Of a stretch of DNA of 64,000 nucleotides, positions 9,203 to 18,602 are shown in pieces; within the stretch, counting starts at the first letter, position 1; each line of letters begins with the position of its first letter. A model generated the notes under the pieces. The model ran no database searches. It had not been told where the DNA came from and saw only the letters and a list, made by a program, of their open reading frames with translations. The position numbers were made by a program, and so were the translations under genes. This DNA comes from Solibacillus isronensis (lineage in GTDB: Bacteria > Bacillota > Bacilli > Bacillales_A > Planococcaceae), in contig NZ_FVZN01000014.1 of the NCBI RefSeq assembly GCF_900168685.1, forward strand, positions 1,612,001-1,676,000, written 5' to 3'.

Positions 9203-10024
9203 ATGAAGGAACGAATAGTCAAGTGGTTGTTAGTTATGGGGTTTGTATTTTGTTTTCCGATAACAGACATTATGAGTGTTCATGCATTACAGGATATTGC
9301 GGAACGAGATTTATCTGACTTTAGAGTAGAAAATGGGAATTCCGAGCGAGATCCTGAGCAGCCTGTTGACCTAAGAATTTTACAACAACGGTATCCAGAA
9401 ATATTTTTCACCCAAGGACCTACTGATCAAAAACGAATTGCTTTAACGTTTGATGATGGTCCTGATCCACGGTTCTCAAATGATGTATTGGATGTTTTAA
9501 AACAGTACAATGTTCCAGCAACATTCTTCGTTTTAGGTTCAAAAGCCGTTGCCAATCCTGAAATTGTCAAGCGAATGCAAAACGAGGGTCATGTAATCGG
9601 AAATCATACCTACGCCCACCCTAACCTTGTCGAAGAAGCTGACCTCGGAACGCTTGAGAGGGAAGTAACTAGAACGGAAGATGCTCTTAACGAAATTATT
9701 GGTTACCGGACAAAATTATTTAGACCACCTTATGGCTTCCTATACAATGAATTAGTCGAGAAGCTTGGGAAAATGAACTATTACGTGATTGCCTGGGATG
9801 TTGATTCGTTGGATTGGCAAGAAGACCCGCCAGAAGTTATTGCTTCGAGAGTAGTAGACAACATTCATCCAGGCGCGATTATTCTCATGCACGATGGTGC
9901 AGAATCGACCGGGGACCGAACGAATACAACCTTATCACTTCAACAAATTATTCCACAACTGCAAGAGCAAGGCTATGAATTTGTCACAGTTCCCGATTTG
10001 TTGAGTATTCCATTTGAGAAATAA
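9203..10024 (+). CDS. Secreted polysaccharide deacetylase (NodB domain)
   Basis: 273 residues from the ATG at 9203, which has GAAAGGAG nine bases upstream; an in-frame ATG at 9167 has no such site. Signal peptide at 1-28, then a NodB-homology domain (about 75-265): TFDDGPDP (Asp84, Asp85), GNHTYAHP (His135, His139), RPPYG, WDVDSLDW and LMHDG. All catalytic and metal residues are present, so an active N- or O-deacetylase of peptidoglycan or another amino sugar polymer outside the membrane is likely. The exact substrate cannot be told. Confidence 0.9.
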   Translation: MKERIVKWLLVMGFVFCFPITDIMSVHALQDIAERDLSDFRVENGNSERDPEQPVDLRILQQRYPEIFFTQGPTDQKRIALTFDDGPDPRFSNDVLDVLKQYNVPATFFVLGSKAVANPEIVKRMQNEGHVIGNHTYAHPNLVEEADLGTLEREVTRTEDALNEIIGYRTKLFRPPYGFLYNELVEKLGKMNYYVIAWDVDSLDWQEDPPEVIASRVVDNIHPGAIILMHDGAESTGDRTNTTLSLQQIIPQLQEQGYEFVTVPDLLSIPFEK

Positions 10025-10395
10025 AACTAATTCAAGATGTTTAAGAACCATTAAAAAAAATGATAGCACCTTTCAAACAACAATTGCTTGAAAGGTGCAT
10101 TACAGTTTCTTACTTCATTTTTAAAACAGGCTTAATAACTGCACCCCTTCTTTGATTCTTCTAACCACTTAAGCGAATGATATTTTCGCAACCTGCATGT
10201 TTTATAGAGATATCGGAGGCCTCCCCTATAGCGAATATTCTTAAACACTAACATTATGGAGTCACCACCAACCGCGCCCGAATGTTTAAAATCATTAGCT
10301 AACTCTTATTTAACCTTCTCATATAACCAATTTTGATTTCTCTTCATTGTCTCCCGTTTGTATATTTATGATATATCCAGGTTAGATTTATAGTA
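10025..10395. other. Intergenic with deacetylase terminator and germination operon promoter region
   Basis: Hairpin GCACCTTTCAA / TTGAAAGGTGC at 10066-10098 probably ends the deacetylase transcript. The remaining 300 bp hold no gene. The forespore promoter of the ger operon should lie here, but I could not place it firmly. Confidence 0.5.
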
Positions 10396-11961
10396 ATGTT
10401 TTTGACGGAATTTGAGGTGATTAGTATTAGATCGCGTTCATTAAAGAAAAAAGAAAAAGAGTATGATGTACCCCAACAAAAATTAACCCAGGACATCCCA
10501 TTATCAAAGAAACTTGAAGAAAATATAAATTTTTTCTCCTCTTTATATCAGGAAAGTCCTGATGTGATTTTTCGTTCTTTTACTGCCGGCAAGAACGATG
10601 TTGTTATTATTTATATAGAAGGACTAACAGATACTCAAAAGCTTGAAGATCAAATACTTGAAACATTATTAAATGAAAATGATTTTGATGAAACAAACTT
10701 GCTTCTTTCTATTAAAAAACGATTGCCAATTGCAAATATAAATATGGTTTCTACGTACGCAGCCTGTGTCGATGCAATTTCCGGCGGAAACCCCATTCTG
10801 CTATTGAATGAATCAGAGGTAGCTTTATCCTTGGGGCTAGTAAAATTTGAAAAACGTTCGATTGAGGAACCCCAAGCCGAAACTGCTATTCGAGGGTCAA
10901 GAGAAGGTTTCACAGAATCACTTGGTACCAATACCTCTTTAGTACGACGTATCATTAAAGACCCGGCGCTTAAAATGAGAAGTGTCACTGTCGGCAAATA
11001 TACGAAGACAAAGGTCGCAGTTGCTTATATTGAGGGGTTAGCAGATAAAACCTTACTTGAAGAAATAGAGAATCGGCTTAACCGCATTGATATTGATGGG
11101 GTGCTGGAAAGCGGGTACATCGAACAATTCATTGAAGAAAGTACCTATTCGCCTTTTCCGCAAGTATTGTATACGGAACGGCCAGATGTAGTTTGTGCTA
11201 ATTTACTGGAAGGCCGAGCCGTGTTATTGATTGAGGGGACACCTTTTGCATTGATTGTACCTGTGAGTTTCTTTAGTCTTTTTCAATCTCAGGAAGACTA
11301 TTATGAACGATTTTGGATTGGGTCATTTATCAGAACTCTCCGTTTTCTTTTTTTGATAATCGCCTTGTTTCTCCCTTCTGTTTATGTTGCTATTACGACG
11401 TTTCATCAGGAAATGGTTCCAACTGACTTACTTCTAAGTATCGCATCTTCCAGAGAAAGCGTGCCTTTTCCTGCCCTTGTGGAAGTAATTATCATGGAGA
11501 TCGCCTTTGAAGCATTGCGTGAAGCTGGAATACGTCTCCCTAAACAGGTTGGTTCGGCTGTTAGTATTGTCGGTGCACTTGTGATTGGACAGGCAGCCGT
11601 TCAGGCAGGGATTGTTTCTGCCCCTATGATTATTGTGGTCAGTATCACTGGTATTGCCTCTTTTATGGTCCCTCGTTATTCGGTTGGTCTTGCCATTCGT
11701 CTGTTAAGGTTCCCTATTATACTTCTAGCCGGCGTATTAGGATTAGTTGGAGTGATGCTTGCATTTATTATGCTCATTATACATTTATCCACATTAAGAT
11801 CATTTGGAATTCCGTATTTAAGCCCGGTCAATACACTGCAAAAACATCCGTTGAGAGATACAATTCTACGTTCTCCTTTATGGAAAATGAACAAGCGTCC
11901 GCACTTAACCGGAGAGTTTAATGAAACGAGACAAGGAAAGAATTTAAAGCCCGGTCCATAA
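10396..11961 (+). CDS. GerA-family spore germination protein, A subunit
   Basis: 521 residues. A soluble N-terminal half (about 1-300) is followed by a membrane domain with the family hallmarks PSVYVAITTFHQEMVPTDLL, FPALVEVIIMEIAFEALREAGIRLP and QAAVQAGIVSAPMIIVVSITGIASF. GerAA-type subunits form the germinant-gated ion channel in the inner spore membrane with B and C subunits. First gene of a four-gene receptor operon. The start is uncertain: the ATG at 10396 lacks a good ribosome site, and GGAATTTGAGGTG just downstream would favour an internal start a few codons later. Germinant unknown. Confidence 0.93.
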   Translation: MFLTEFEVISIRSRSLKKKEKEYDVPQQKLTQDIPLSKKLEENINFFSSLYQESPDVIFRSFTAGKNDVVIIYIEGLTDTQKLEDQILETLLNENDFDETNLLLSIKKRLPIANINMVSTYAACVDAISGGNPILLLNESEVALSLGLVKFEKRSIEEPQAETAIRGSREGFTESLGTNTSLVRRIIKDPALKMRSVTVGKYTKTKVAVAYIEGLADKTLLEEIENRLNRIDIDGVLESGYIEQFIEESTYSPFPQVLYTERPDVVCANLLEGRAVLLIEGTPFALIVPVSFFSLFQSQEDYYERFWIGSFIRTLRFLFLIIALFLPSVYVAITTFHQEMVPTDLLLSIASSRESVPFPALVEVIIMEIAFEALREAGIRLPKQVGSAVSIVGALVIGQAAVQAGIVSAPMIIVVSITGIASFMVPRYSVGLAIRLLRFPIILLAGVLGLVGVMLAFIMLIIHLSTLRSFGIPYLSPVNTLQKHPLRDTILRSPLWKMNKRPHLTGEFNETRQGKNLKPGP

Positions 11962-11992
11962 TTAAAGAACGATGAGATGGTGGTGAAATATT

Positions 11993-13084
11993 TTGTTGGA
12001 AAAAGGAAAAATCTCAGCCCTTCAAATGGAACTTTTAATAGTTCCGACTATAATCGCGACCGGTATATTATCAATTCCATCCGCAGCCGCCAAATTTGCC
12101 CAGCATGATATGTGGATGACACCAATCGCAGGTTCTTTCTTAGGTTTTCTAACGGTGTTTATTGCTTGGAAGCTGCATCAACTATTTCCGAAGATGACCC
12201 CTGTTCAATATAGTGAAGAGATTTTGGGAAAGCTGTTAGGAAAGATATTCGGCTTTGTTCTAATCTCCTTTTATATTCATAATACGGGGATAATAGTCAG
12301 ACAGTATTCCGACTTCATCACTAAAAACGTTCTGTTGGAAACGCCTACCCTCTTAATTTCCGTCACGATTATTTTAGTCAGTGCAATGGCCGTACGTGGT
12401 GGAATTGAAGTGATTGCAAGGGCTGCTGTTATTTGCACGACACTTTATCTAAGCACAGCGGTATCCCTACTTTTTCTGATTAAGGATATTGACGTCTCTT
12501 ATATGCTTCCGATTTTAGAAAATGGATTACTCCCTGTCATGAAGGGCGGCTTTATACATCAAGCATGGTTTAGTGAGTTTTTTATTTTAGCCTTTATTTT
12601 CCCTTTCATTAAGAACTCAAAAGAAGGTTTGAAATCCGGAATGAGGGCTTCCTTCTACGTTATGCTAATGCTGTTATACGTTAACTTTTTTGTTCTCACT
12701 CTATTAGGAGTATCATCTGCCAATCAATTTTATCCAGTATACTCAGCCGTCCGTGCCATAAACGTATTAGGATTTTTCGAGAACTTTGAAGTAATTATCA
12801 TGGCTTCCTGGGTATTGGGGAGCTTTGTAAAAATAGCCATATTTTTATATGTATCAAGCTTGGGGCTTGCACAGCTATTTCGCCTTTCAGATTATCGGCT
12901 GGTTGTGTTTCCTCTAAGCGTGTTTATAATTTTCTTCAGTTATTGGGACATTCCGAATTTAGTAGTGTTGGTAGATTATATGACCTCTATTATGCCTTTT
13001 TATTTTGTGCTTGTTCAGACTATTCTGCCGCTGATCTTACTGCTGATTGCTTATGCACGCAGGAAAAGAAGTGAAAGCGGTTGA
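11993..13084 (+). CDS. GerB-family germination permease, B subunit
   Basis: 363 residues from a TTG at 11993, preceded by GGTGGTG. About ten membrane segments of the APC-like spore germination permease family (PTIIATGILSIPSAAAKFA, FPKMTPVQYSEEILG, YSDFITKNVLLETPTLLIS). In GerA-type receptors this subunit binds the amino acid or sugar germinant. It sits 31 bp after the A subunit and overlaps the C subunit by 4 bp, so the chain is translationally coupled. Full length. Confidence 0.93.
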   Translation: MLEKGKISALQMELLIVPTIIATGILSIPSAAAKFAQHDMWMTPIAGSFLGFLTVFIAWKLHQLFPKMTPVQYSEEILGKLLGKIFGFVLISFYIHNTGIIVRQYSDFITKNVLLETPTLLISVTIILVSAMAVRGGIEVIARAAVICTTLYLSTAVSLLFLIKDIDVSYMLPILENGLLPVMKGGFIHQAWFSEFFILAFIFPFIKNSKEGLKSGMRASFYVMLMLLYVNFFVLTLLGVSSANQFYPVYSAVRAINVLGFFENFEVIIMASWVLGSFVKIAIFLYVSSLGLAQLFRLSDYRLVVFPLSVFIIFFSYWDIPNLVVLVDYMTSIMPFYFVLVQTILPLILLLIAYARRKRSESG

Positions 13085-14256
13085 AGAAACACCATTTTAT
13101 TTTAATGCTTTTATTTATCCCCCCACTCCTTTCCGGTTGTTGGGGGAGAGTGGAATTGCAGGACCTGGGAATTATTAACGCCACTGCAATAGACCGCTTA
13201 GATGATGGAAAAACTAGAGTGTCAGTCCAAATATTTATCCCTCGTACAATCACATCTGGTCAAGGCGGTGAGGATCCAAGTGCAGGTTCTACTTTTGTTC
13301 GGGAAGGAACAGGTGATAATCTTGCCCATGCGATATCCAACCTGCAAGAAAATGTCCCGAGAAGACTCTTCTGGGGGCAATGTAAAATCTATATTTTCGG
13401 AGAGGAACTTGCCTTGAACGGTATCCGAAATGAAATAGACTTTATGGCTCGTCATCCAGGCCCTCGCGGAAATGCTTTTCTATTTGTAAGTAAAGGCGAA
13501 GCAATGGAAATGTTGACATTGGTTCCACCTTTAGAAAGATACTCTGGAGAGGCACTTAGAAAATCGGCAGAGGAAGAATCCGGTCTCAAAACAACGTTAA
13601 GAGATGTCGATATGGCTTTAATGGGAACTAGTGAAAGTGTTTCAATGCCCTATATAAAAAAGCTTGAATCAACAGAACAAACAAAAAAACCCAATGAAAC
13701 AATACCTGTTATTGACGGGGCCGCCATTTTTAAAAAAGATAAAATGGTAGGAACGTTAAATAAAGAGGAAACGCGCGGCTTACTGTGGTTAAACGACGCG
13801 GTAAAGAGAAGTACAATTTCTGTTCAGATTGAAGGACAAGACGGGGAAATTTCTATGACACCAACAGCAGGTAAGATTGAATTCAGCCCCAAAATTGATG
13901 GTAACTGGATAATGAATCTCAATTTTAAGATTAGCGGAGACATTGTTCAAAACGAAACTCATTTAAATCTTATGAATAAAGATGTCCTGAAAATCGTCGA
14001 AAAAGAATATGAAACAGCTTTAAAGGAACGAGTAACAGAGACAGTCGAGAAGCTCCAACAAGAGTTTGATGCAGATGTTGCCGATTTCGGGAGACGATTT
14101 CATCAAAAATACCCAAAAGAATGGAGTAAAGTTAAAGACAATTGGGATGAAAAATTCCCTGAGGTCGAGGTAAACATCCATGTTAATGCAAAAATAAAAG
14201 GACCGGGTTATATTGGGCCGCCTGCTGCACTTCCAAGAAACGAGGTAAAAGAATAA
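13081..14256 (+). CDS. Ger(x)C-family germination lipoprotein, C subunit
   Basis: 391 residues from a TTG at 13081 that overlaps the B-subunit stop. Lipoprotein signal peptide with lipobox LLSGC (Cys20), then the conserved N-terminal start of mature GerC proteins (GCWGRVELQDLGIINATAIDR). The C-terminal part has the helical segment VEKEYETALKERVTETVEKLQ. C subunits are lipid-anchored on the outer face of the inner spore membrane and are needed for receptor function. Overlaps the next gene by one base. Confidence 0.94.
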   Translation: MKKHHFILMLLFIPPLLSGCWGRVELQDLGIINATAIDRLDDGKTRVSVQIFIPRTITSGQGGEDPSAGSTFVREGTGDNLAHAISNLQENVPRRLFWGQCKIYIFGEELALNGIRNEIDFMARHPGPRGNAFLFVSKGEAMEMLTLVPPLERYSGEALRKSAEEESGLKTTLRDVDMALMGTSESVSMPYIKKLESTEQTKKPNETIPVIDGAAIFKKDKMVGTLNKEETRGLLWLNDAVKRSTISVQIEGQDGEISMTPTAGKIEFSPKIDGNWIMNLNFKISGDIVQNETHLNLMNKDVLKIVEKEYETALKERVTETVEKLQQEFDADVADFGRRFHQKYPKEWSKVKDNWDEKFPEVEVNIHVNAKIKGPGYIGPPAALPRNEVKE

Positions 14257-14480
14257 TGCAATTAGATTGGATGACGGTATTTATCCTTCAAGTTTGTATT
14301 TGGTCCATTGTCTTATATGATTGGAAACAGCTAAAGAAAGCGCCGAAGACTGATAAAATTACAATTTCCGTACTCCTGATTTTGTCATTTATCCTGTCCT
14401 TTCTTAATCTCGAAAACATGCCCGGACCTATAGCTCTTCTTCGCTATTTATTTGATCCTTTAGCAAGATTCATGCAGTAA
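14256..14480 (+). CDS. Small germinant-receptor D subunit-like membrane protein
   Basis: 74 residues with two membrane segments (about 7-22 and 35-52) joined by a basic loop (WKQLKKAPKTDK). Its ATG overlaps the C-subunit stop (TAATG). Many Bacillus GerA-type operons carry such a two-helix D gene, reported to modulate germination rate. The match rests on position, size and topology, not on a conserved motif. Confidence 0.8.
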   Translation: MQLDWMTVFILQVCIWSIVLYDWKQLKKAPKTDKITISVLLILSFILSFLNLENMPGPIALLRYLFDPLARFMQ

Positions 14481-14492
14481 AGGATCGCTTTT

Positions 14493-14535
14493 CATTAATA
14501 TGATGTCGGGTTTTTAAGCCGACATCACATTAATG
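14493..14535 (+). terminator. Hairpin ending the germination operon
   Basis: Stem CATTAAT-a-TGATGTCGG / CCGACATCA-c-ATTAATG, 13 bp after the D-subunit stop. The stem is long but no T-run follows, so it may protect the 3' end rather than stop transcription. Confidence 0.55.
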
Positions 14536-14730
14536 CCGCCGGATAAACTGCTCCACTTGAATAATAAATTTGTATAAATAATACTCTTCAATCGAAGTAA
14601 GTAGGATTGATTAGTGAGCGCTTAAAAAGTCTTTGGGTTTGGTACTTTCTCTAAAAAATTTGTTCAAAAATCTGGCATGTTTGATGTTTTCAATTTACAC
14701 TGTCTTTGAACTTCACTAGAGTTTAGAAGT

Positions 14731-14883
14731 TCAAATTGTCAGTACATAATAAATTACATAGAGCCAACCGAACATTCCATGGATGATTGCCCACAGTATG
14801 GATTTATTAACGCTCCACGAAATAATTATAGCGAGCACCATACCAAAACTTACACCACCAATTTCAATCTTCAAACCACCCAT
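14731..14883 (-). CDS. Small membrane protein (50 residues)
   Basis: Short frame with strong coding character: MGGLKIEIGGVSFG, then two hydrophobic stretches around ISWSVNKSILWAIIHGMFGWLY and ending YYVLTI. This looks like a small conserved membrane protein known from Bacillus genomes; function unknown to me. The start is ambiguous: AGAAAGG abuts the ATG at 14883, so the TTG at 14874 (LKIEIGG) may be the real start. Between the ger operon and a hypothetical gene. Confidence 0.7.
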   Translation of the reverse strand: MGGLKIEIGGVSFGMVLAIIISWSVNKSILWAIIHGMFGWLYVIYYVLTI

Positions 14884-15003
14884 CCTTTCTGATGTCTTAT
14901 AAATCAACATATTGCGCTTACGTAAATCTTTTTACACGACATGGACAATTCATCTGCAACATCTCCCCATTCATAGCACCCATTAAATGCTGGCACCGAT
15001 CAT

Positions 15004-15258
15004 CTATAGCTTTTCTTTCAGTTGGGTTATATATGTTATTAGCCTTGCCTCCATCAATATTACATTTGCTTCATGATAAGGATTCAGCAATACCAATTCG
15101 CGAAAATGCAGATGACGTTTATTTTCGTTATGATATACCACAATTTCTTTAATGGTTTTTATTTTGCCCTGGTGATAGTTTATTCTCTTTACACTCCACA
15201 AATGATGATTATCGTTGTGTATTGAATATATCTCGACGCTCACTTTATCAAAATTCAT
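15004..15258 (-). CDS. Hypothetical protein, 84 residues
   Basis: Hydrophilic frame, MNFDKVSVEIYSIHNDNHH through a basic middle (KRINYHQGKIKTIKEIVVYHNENKRH) to a helical C-terminus. No domain recognised. The ribosome site is weak (GGAATAAA). The pattern of charged and aromatic residues looks coding, but this could be a chance frame. Confidence 0.45.
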   Translation of the reverse strand: MNFDKVSVEIYSIHNDNHHLWSVKRINYHQGKIKTIKEIVVYHNENKRHLHFRELVLLNPYHEANVILMEARLITYITQLKEKL

Positions 15259-15435
15259 TTTATTCCTGTTCTTACTTTATCGAAAATTACCGTAAAATCG
15301 TACATACTTTTATGTAAGCCGCTCATTAAAGGTTCCTTAGTTATTCTGAAAAATAAAGGATTAAACTAACTATCCATAATCAAATAGTTTTCCTCAAGCA
15401 TCGTTGCTAAAATACCTGCTAAAATTCCTTTTTAA

Positions 15436-16164
15436 TTAATAACATTCACCTTCATCAAAATCGAGTACGACTGGCTCAAAATTGAAATCATTTTCTTGCT
15501 GTCTTGTAAGCGCATCGTTTAAATAGCTTTCGAAATTTCCTGGTCGGAATAATGTGATTGGCCTCAAATATTTGTTCATTTGCGGATCATTTTTCCAGTT
15601 TCTCACTTGCTCATCAATGACTAAGTAGCAATCTTCCACTGTGTAGCCTTCCTTTAAAATCGCTTTGATCAGTCTGTTATTTGTTTTTGAATGGTTGTTA
15701 AAGTTCTTTTTTGCTTTTTCATTTAAGTAGTGAATGATGTTTGCAATCTCATTACTGTGGTCAGAATTTGATTTCATCTTCTTCTCCGGTGAGTTATTCT
15801 CTTCAGGAAACAGCTCCTCCTGTGTATAAATTTCCGTATAAAGTAGCTGATTAATTTTTTCATAATCAATTCGGTACCATTTCGAACGGTCTGTATTAAA
15901 ACGATTAAATTGGTCTGATGAAATGATTATTTTATAACGTTCCAATTTTGTGATGAGTCTTTTAACCTTTGTTGTATTCCAATAGAAACATTGCTTTGAC
16001 CATCCTTGATACGTTTGGCGATACCATATATTTCCCTCTTTCTTCACACCTTGCGTTTCGATCCGGTAGTAAAGTTGCTGAAGGAATAACGCTTCCTCCA
16101 CTCCGATGCGTGCTGCCAAATTCGGTGATATAAATAAATGCCTTTCGTTAACTAATAATTTCAT
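15436..16164 (-). CDS. Phage-type replication initiation protein
   Basis: 242 residues from the ATG at 16164, eight bases after GGAGG; an upstream in-frame ATG at 16179 lies before that site. The N-terminal half looks like a winged-helix domain (LFISPNLAARIGVEEALFLQQLYYRI, TTKVKRLITKLERYKII). The C-terminal part matches the conserved phage C-terminal domain found in phage DnaD-like replication proteins (IIHYLNEKAKKNFN, GYTVEDCYLVIDEQVRNW, LRPITLFRPGNFESYLND). No other phage gene is adjacent, so it is a stray prophage or plasmid gene, or one adopted by the host. A palindrome lies upstream. Confidence 0.8.
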   Translation of the reverse strand: MKLLVNERHLFISPNLAARIGVEEALFLQQLYYRIETQGVKKEGNIWYRQTYQGWSKQCFYWNTTKVKRLITKLERYKIIISSDQFNRFNTDRSKWYRIDYEKINQLLYTEIYTQEELFPEENNSPEKKMKSNSDHSNEIANIIHYLNEKAKKNFNNHSKTNNRLIKAILKEGYTVEDCYLVIDEQVRNWKNDPQMNKYLRPITLFRPGNFESYLNDALTRQQENDFNFEPVVLDFDEGECY

Positions 16165-16636
16165 GTTTCCATCCTCCATTTTTCGTCTTACTTTTTATAT
16201 ATCTTGGAAAATCAGAAAAAGGGACAAGTAATACAAAAATAATTTTTACGGAGATCAAATTATTAAAGGCCACAAAGAAGAAAACCATCCGGTTGCGTTT
16301 TAACGCAACTATATATATCTTTTAAATTATTTAATAAATTATTAAATCTTTTTGTGGGGACTTTTTTGAGCCCCAGTGGAGAGGATTTATAAGCCCCCTC
16401 CAGAAGGGATCAAAGCGACTGAAGTAGAGTAGAACTATTTGTCCAAGGAAAACTTAATAAATAGCTCAGGATTTTATTAGAGGAACTGGGGTCTATTCTA
16501 TTTTGAAATAATATACTACAAAAAGAAAATGATGGAGTATACGACTTACATTAGCGAAAGTACGGATGAGTTTAAGATTAAAATAAATACAGCATGATTC
16601 CTCCAACTACACCTCGGAAATGCAGTAAAATAAAAA
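16165..16636. other. Intergenic: palindrome and AT-rich tract upstream of the replication gene
   Basis: Holds the perfect palindrome GTTGCGTTTTAACGCAAC (16291-16308), followed by a roughly 40-bp tract of A and T (TATATATCTTTTAAATTATT and on), then TTTTTGTGGGGACTTTTTTG. No gene seen up to the catalase terminator. The layout (initiator gene, palindrome, AT-rich tract) resembles a small replication origin or an operator. Confidence 0.5.
16291..16308. promoter_or_regulatory. 18-bp perfect palindrome, possible operator or initiator-binding site
   Basis: GTTGCGTTTTAACGCAAC reads the same on both strands. It is 127 bp upstream of the replication-type gene. A repressor or the replication protein itself could bind it. 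No experimental support. Confidence 0.45.
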
Positions 16637-16671
16637 AGACTTAAGCCTGGTGGAATACCAAACTTAAGTCT
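16637..16671 (-). terminator. Catalase terminator
   Basis: Stem AGACTTAAG / CTTAAGTCT with an inner GGTNNNNNACC pairing, followed on the minus strand by TTTTTATTTT, 17 bp after the catalase stop. Confidence 0.85.
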
Positions 16672-16687
16672 GTGTTCTATTTAATCA

Positions 16688-18337
16688 TTAATAAGGGTCT
16701 GCCTCATGGCTTTTCTTCACAGCATCTTTTGTAGCCTCATTCGCAGCGATCGTACCTTGACCATATTTAGAAATGCCTGACTCTCGGCCAGGTAATTTAC
16801 CTTCCTGAGCCATCTTTTCGATTTCTTTCATTTTCATTTCAGTCGCTTCCTTCACACGGCGGCCGTAATCTTCATCAGCCTGTGTAAAGTGATTAAACAT
16901 CGCTTCCTGAATGCGCTTGTCACAGATTGCCAAAGCATCCGATAAGTTATTAATGAGCTCATCACGTTCCCAGTCTTCAAAACTGCGGTATGTTTCACCC
17001 GCTTGACCATAGTTATTCGGGCGATCAATAGGCTCACTCATCAATGCCGCATTATAAGACGGCTGATGTGGTGGATATGCTTTATCCCCTGCATCACGGT
17101 AGCCACCAATCATTGACGGCTCATAATTGATATGCGGGTTTTCACCGGATTCTTTCGGATCACGAGTATCCATCTGACCACGCTGCTGATTTGTACGAAC
17201 CGGTACCTTTGGTGCGTTAACCGGCAATTTCAGATAGTTTGAGCCTACACGGTAACGCTGTGTATCTGAGTAAGAGAATGTACGTCCTTGCAGCATTTTA
17301 TCATCCGAAAAGTCCATACCGTCTACTAGAACACCAGTACCGAATGCAGCCTGCTCGATTTCTGCATGAAAATCTTCCGGATTACGATTAAGTACCATAC
17401 GACCTACAGGCAGCCAAGGGAACTTATCTTCCGGCCAAAGTTTTGTATCATCAAGTGGATCAAAATCCAGTTCCGGATGATAATCGTCCTCCATAATCTG
17501 AACGAACAGCTCCCACTCCGGATACTCACCACGTTCGATTGCTTCATACAAGTCCTGTGTAGCATGTCCAACGTTTGTAGCCTGAATAGAGTTTGCCTCT
17601 TCTTGTGTCAAATTGCGGATGCCCTGTTTTGGTTCCCAGTGATACTTCACAAGCACAGCTTTTCCTTCTTCATTCACCCATTTATATGTGTTAACCCCTG
17701 AACCCTGCATATGGCGGTATGTCGCTGGAATTCCCCATGGCGAAAACAGGAATGTAATCATATGCGTCGCTTCTGGTGAACGTGAAACAAAGTCAAACAT
17801 ACGCTGTGGATTCGGTACGTTGGAAGCCGGATCTGCTTTAAAAGCATGAATCATATCAGGGAACTTCATCGCATCACGAATAAAGAAAATCTTTAAGTTG
17901 TTACCTACAAGATCCCAGTTACCATCTTCCGTATACATTTTAACTGCAAAGCCGCGTGGGTCTCGAGCAGTCTCAGGTGAATCCTTTGCACCTGCCACGG
18001 TAGAAAAACGCACCATAAGCGGCGTTTGTTTACCGGCACCAGAAAAGACTTTTGCACGGGTATATTTTTCAACTGGCTCATATCCAACTTTACCGTAAGT
18101 TTCAAAATAGCCAAAAGCACCTGAACCACGTGCATGTACCACACGTTCAGGAACCTCTTCACGGTCGAAGTGTGAAATTTTTTCAATGAAATGATAATTT
18201 TCCAAAGTCGCTGGTCCACGGTTACCCACTGTACGGATATTCTGGTTGTCTCTTACAGGATGCCCTTGACGAGTAGTTAGAACTTCACGTTCCCCATCCT
18301 CTTTTTTTGCAACATGTTTGTCTTTGTTCTCTGCCAT
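16688..18337 (-). CDS. Catalase, large-variant monofunctional type (KatX-like)
   Basis: 549 residues, about the length of B. subtilis KatX and longer than KatA (483). Heme catalase splitting hydrogen peroxide to water and oxygen. Distal His68 ([12 protein letters not shown]), the Asn of DLVGNNLK (146/147), and the proximal heme Tyr in [12 protein letters not shown]. The charged N-terminus ([18 protein letters not shown]) and a C-terminal extension rich in Lys and Glu are unlike KatA. A candidate forespore- or stress-type promoter upstream fits a KatX role in spores or germinating cells; that assignment is inference. AGGAGGTTTTATT precedes the ATG. Confidence 0.93.
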   Translation of the reverse strand: MAENKDKHVAKKEDGEREVLTTRQGHPVRDNQNIRTVGNRGPATLENYHFIEKISHFDREEVPERVVHARGSGAFGYFETYGKVGYEPVEKYTRAKVFSGAGKQTPLMVRFSTVAGAKDSPETARDPRGFAVKMYTEDGNWDLVGNNLKIFFIRDAMKFPDMIHAFKADPASNVPNPQRMFDFVSRSPEATHMITFLFSPWGIPATYRHMQGSGVNTYKWVNEEGKAVLVKYHWEPKQGIRNLTQEEANSIQATNVGHATQDLYEAIERGEYPEWELFVQIMEDDYHPELDFDPLDDTKLWPEDKFPWLPVGRMVLNRNPEDFHAEIEQAAFGTGVLVDGMDFSDDKMLQGRTFSYSDTQRYRVGSNYLKLPVNAPKVPVRTNQQRGQMDTRDPKESGENPHINYEPSMIGGYRDAGDKAYPPHQPSYNAALMSEPIDRPNNYGQAGETYRSFEDWERDELINNLSDALAICDKRIQEAMFNHFTQADEDYGRRVKEATEMKMKEIEKMAQEGKLPGRESGISKYGQGTIAANEATKDAVKKSHEADPY

Positions 18338-18402
18338 AATAAAACCTCCTAAATAAATACTTCACTTAACAACACTGATAATAAAGATATTACAACACTA
18401 TG

Positions 18403-18432
18403 CTTTATACCCGATTTTCTCAGTATATATTC
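18403..18432 (-). promoter_or_regulatory. Candidate SigF- or SigB-type promoter of the catalase gene
   Basis: Minus strand: GAATA, 15 bases, GGGTATAAAG, about 65 bp before the ATG. GGGTAT with a G-ATA type -35 resembles forespore SigF promoters or SigB promoters. B. subtilis katX is controlled by those two factors. Confidence 0.35.
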
Positions 18433-18501
18433 AAAGAATTGAAAATTATCCAGTGGCACTTTAAAACTCTTAGAAAAAAGGCTAATGAGAAAATAAAAAA
18501 A

Positions 18502-18537
18502 TCCTTAAATTAAGAACATAAGCTCTTAATTTAAGGA
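18502..18537 (-). terminator. Terminator of the duplicated-motif small protein gene
   Basis: Stem TCCTTAAATTAAGA / TCTTAATTTAAGGA followed on the minus strand by TTTTTTTATTTTC, 65 bp after the stop. Confidence 0.85.
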
Positions 18538-18602
18538 ATCGTAAAGTTTTGTTACTCTAAAGGAAGAATTGCCTTAAGTCACTATTAATTCACTTTCAAT
18601 AA

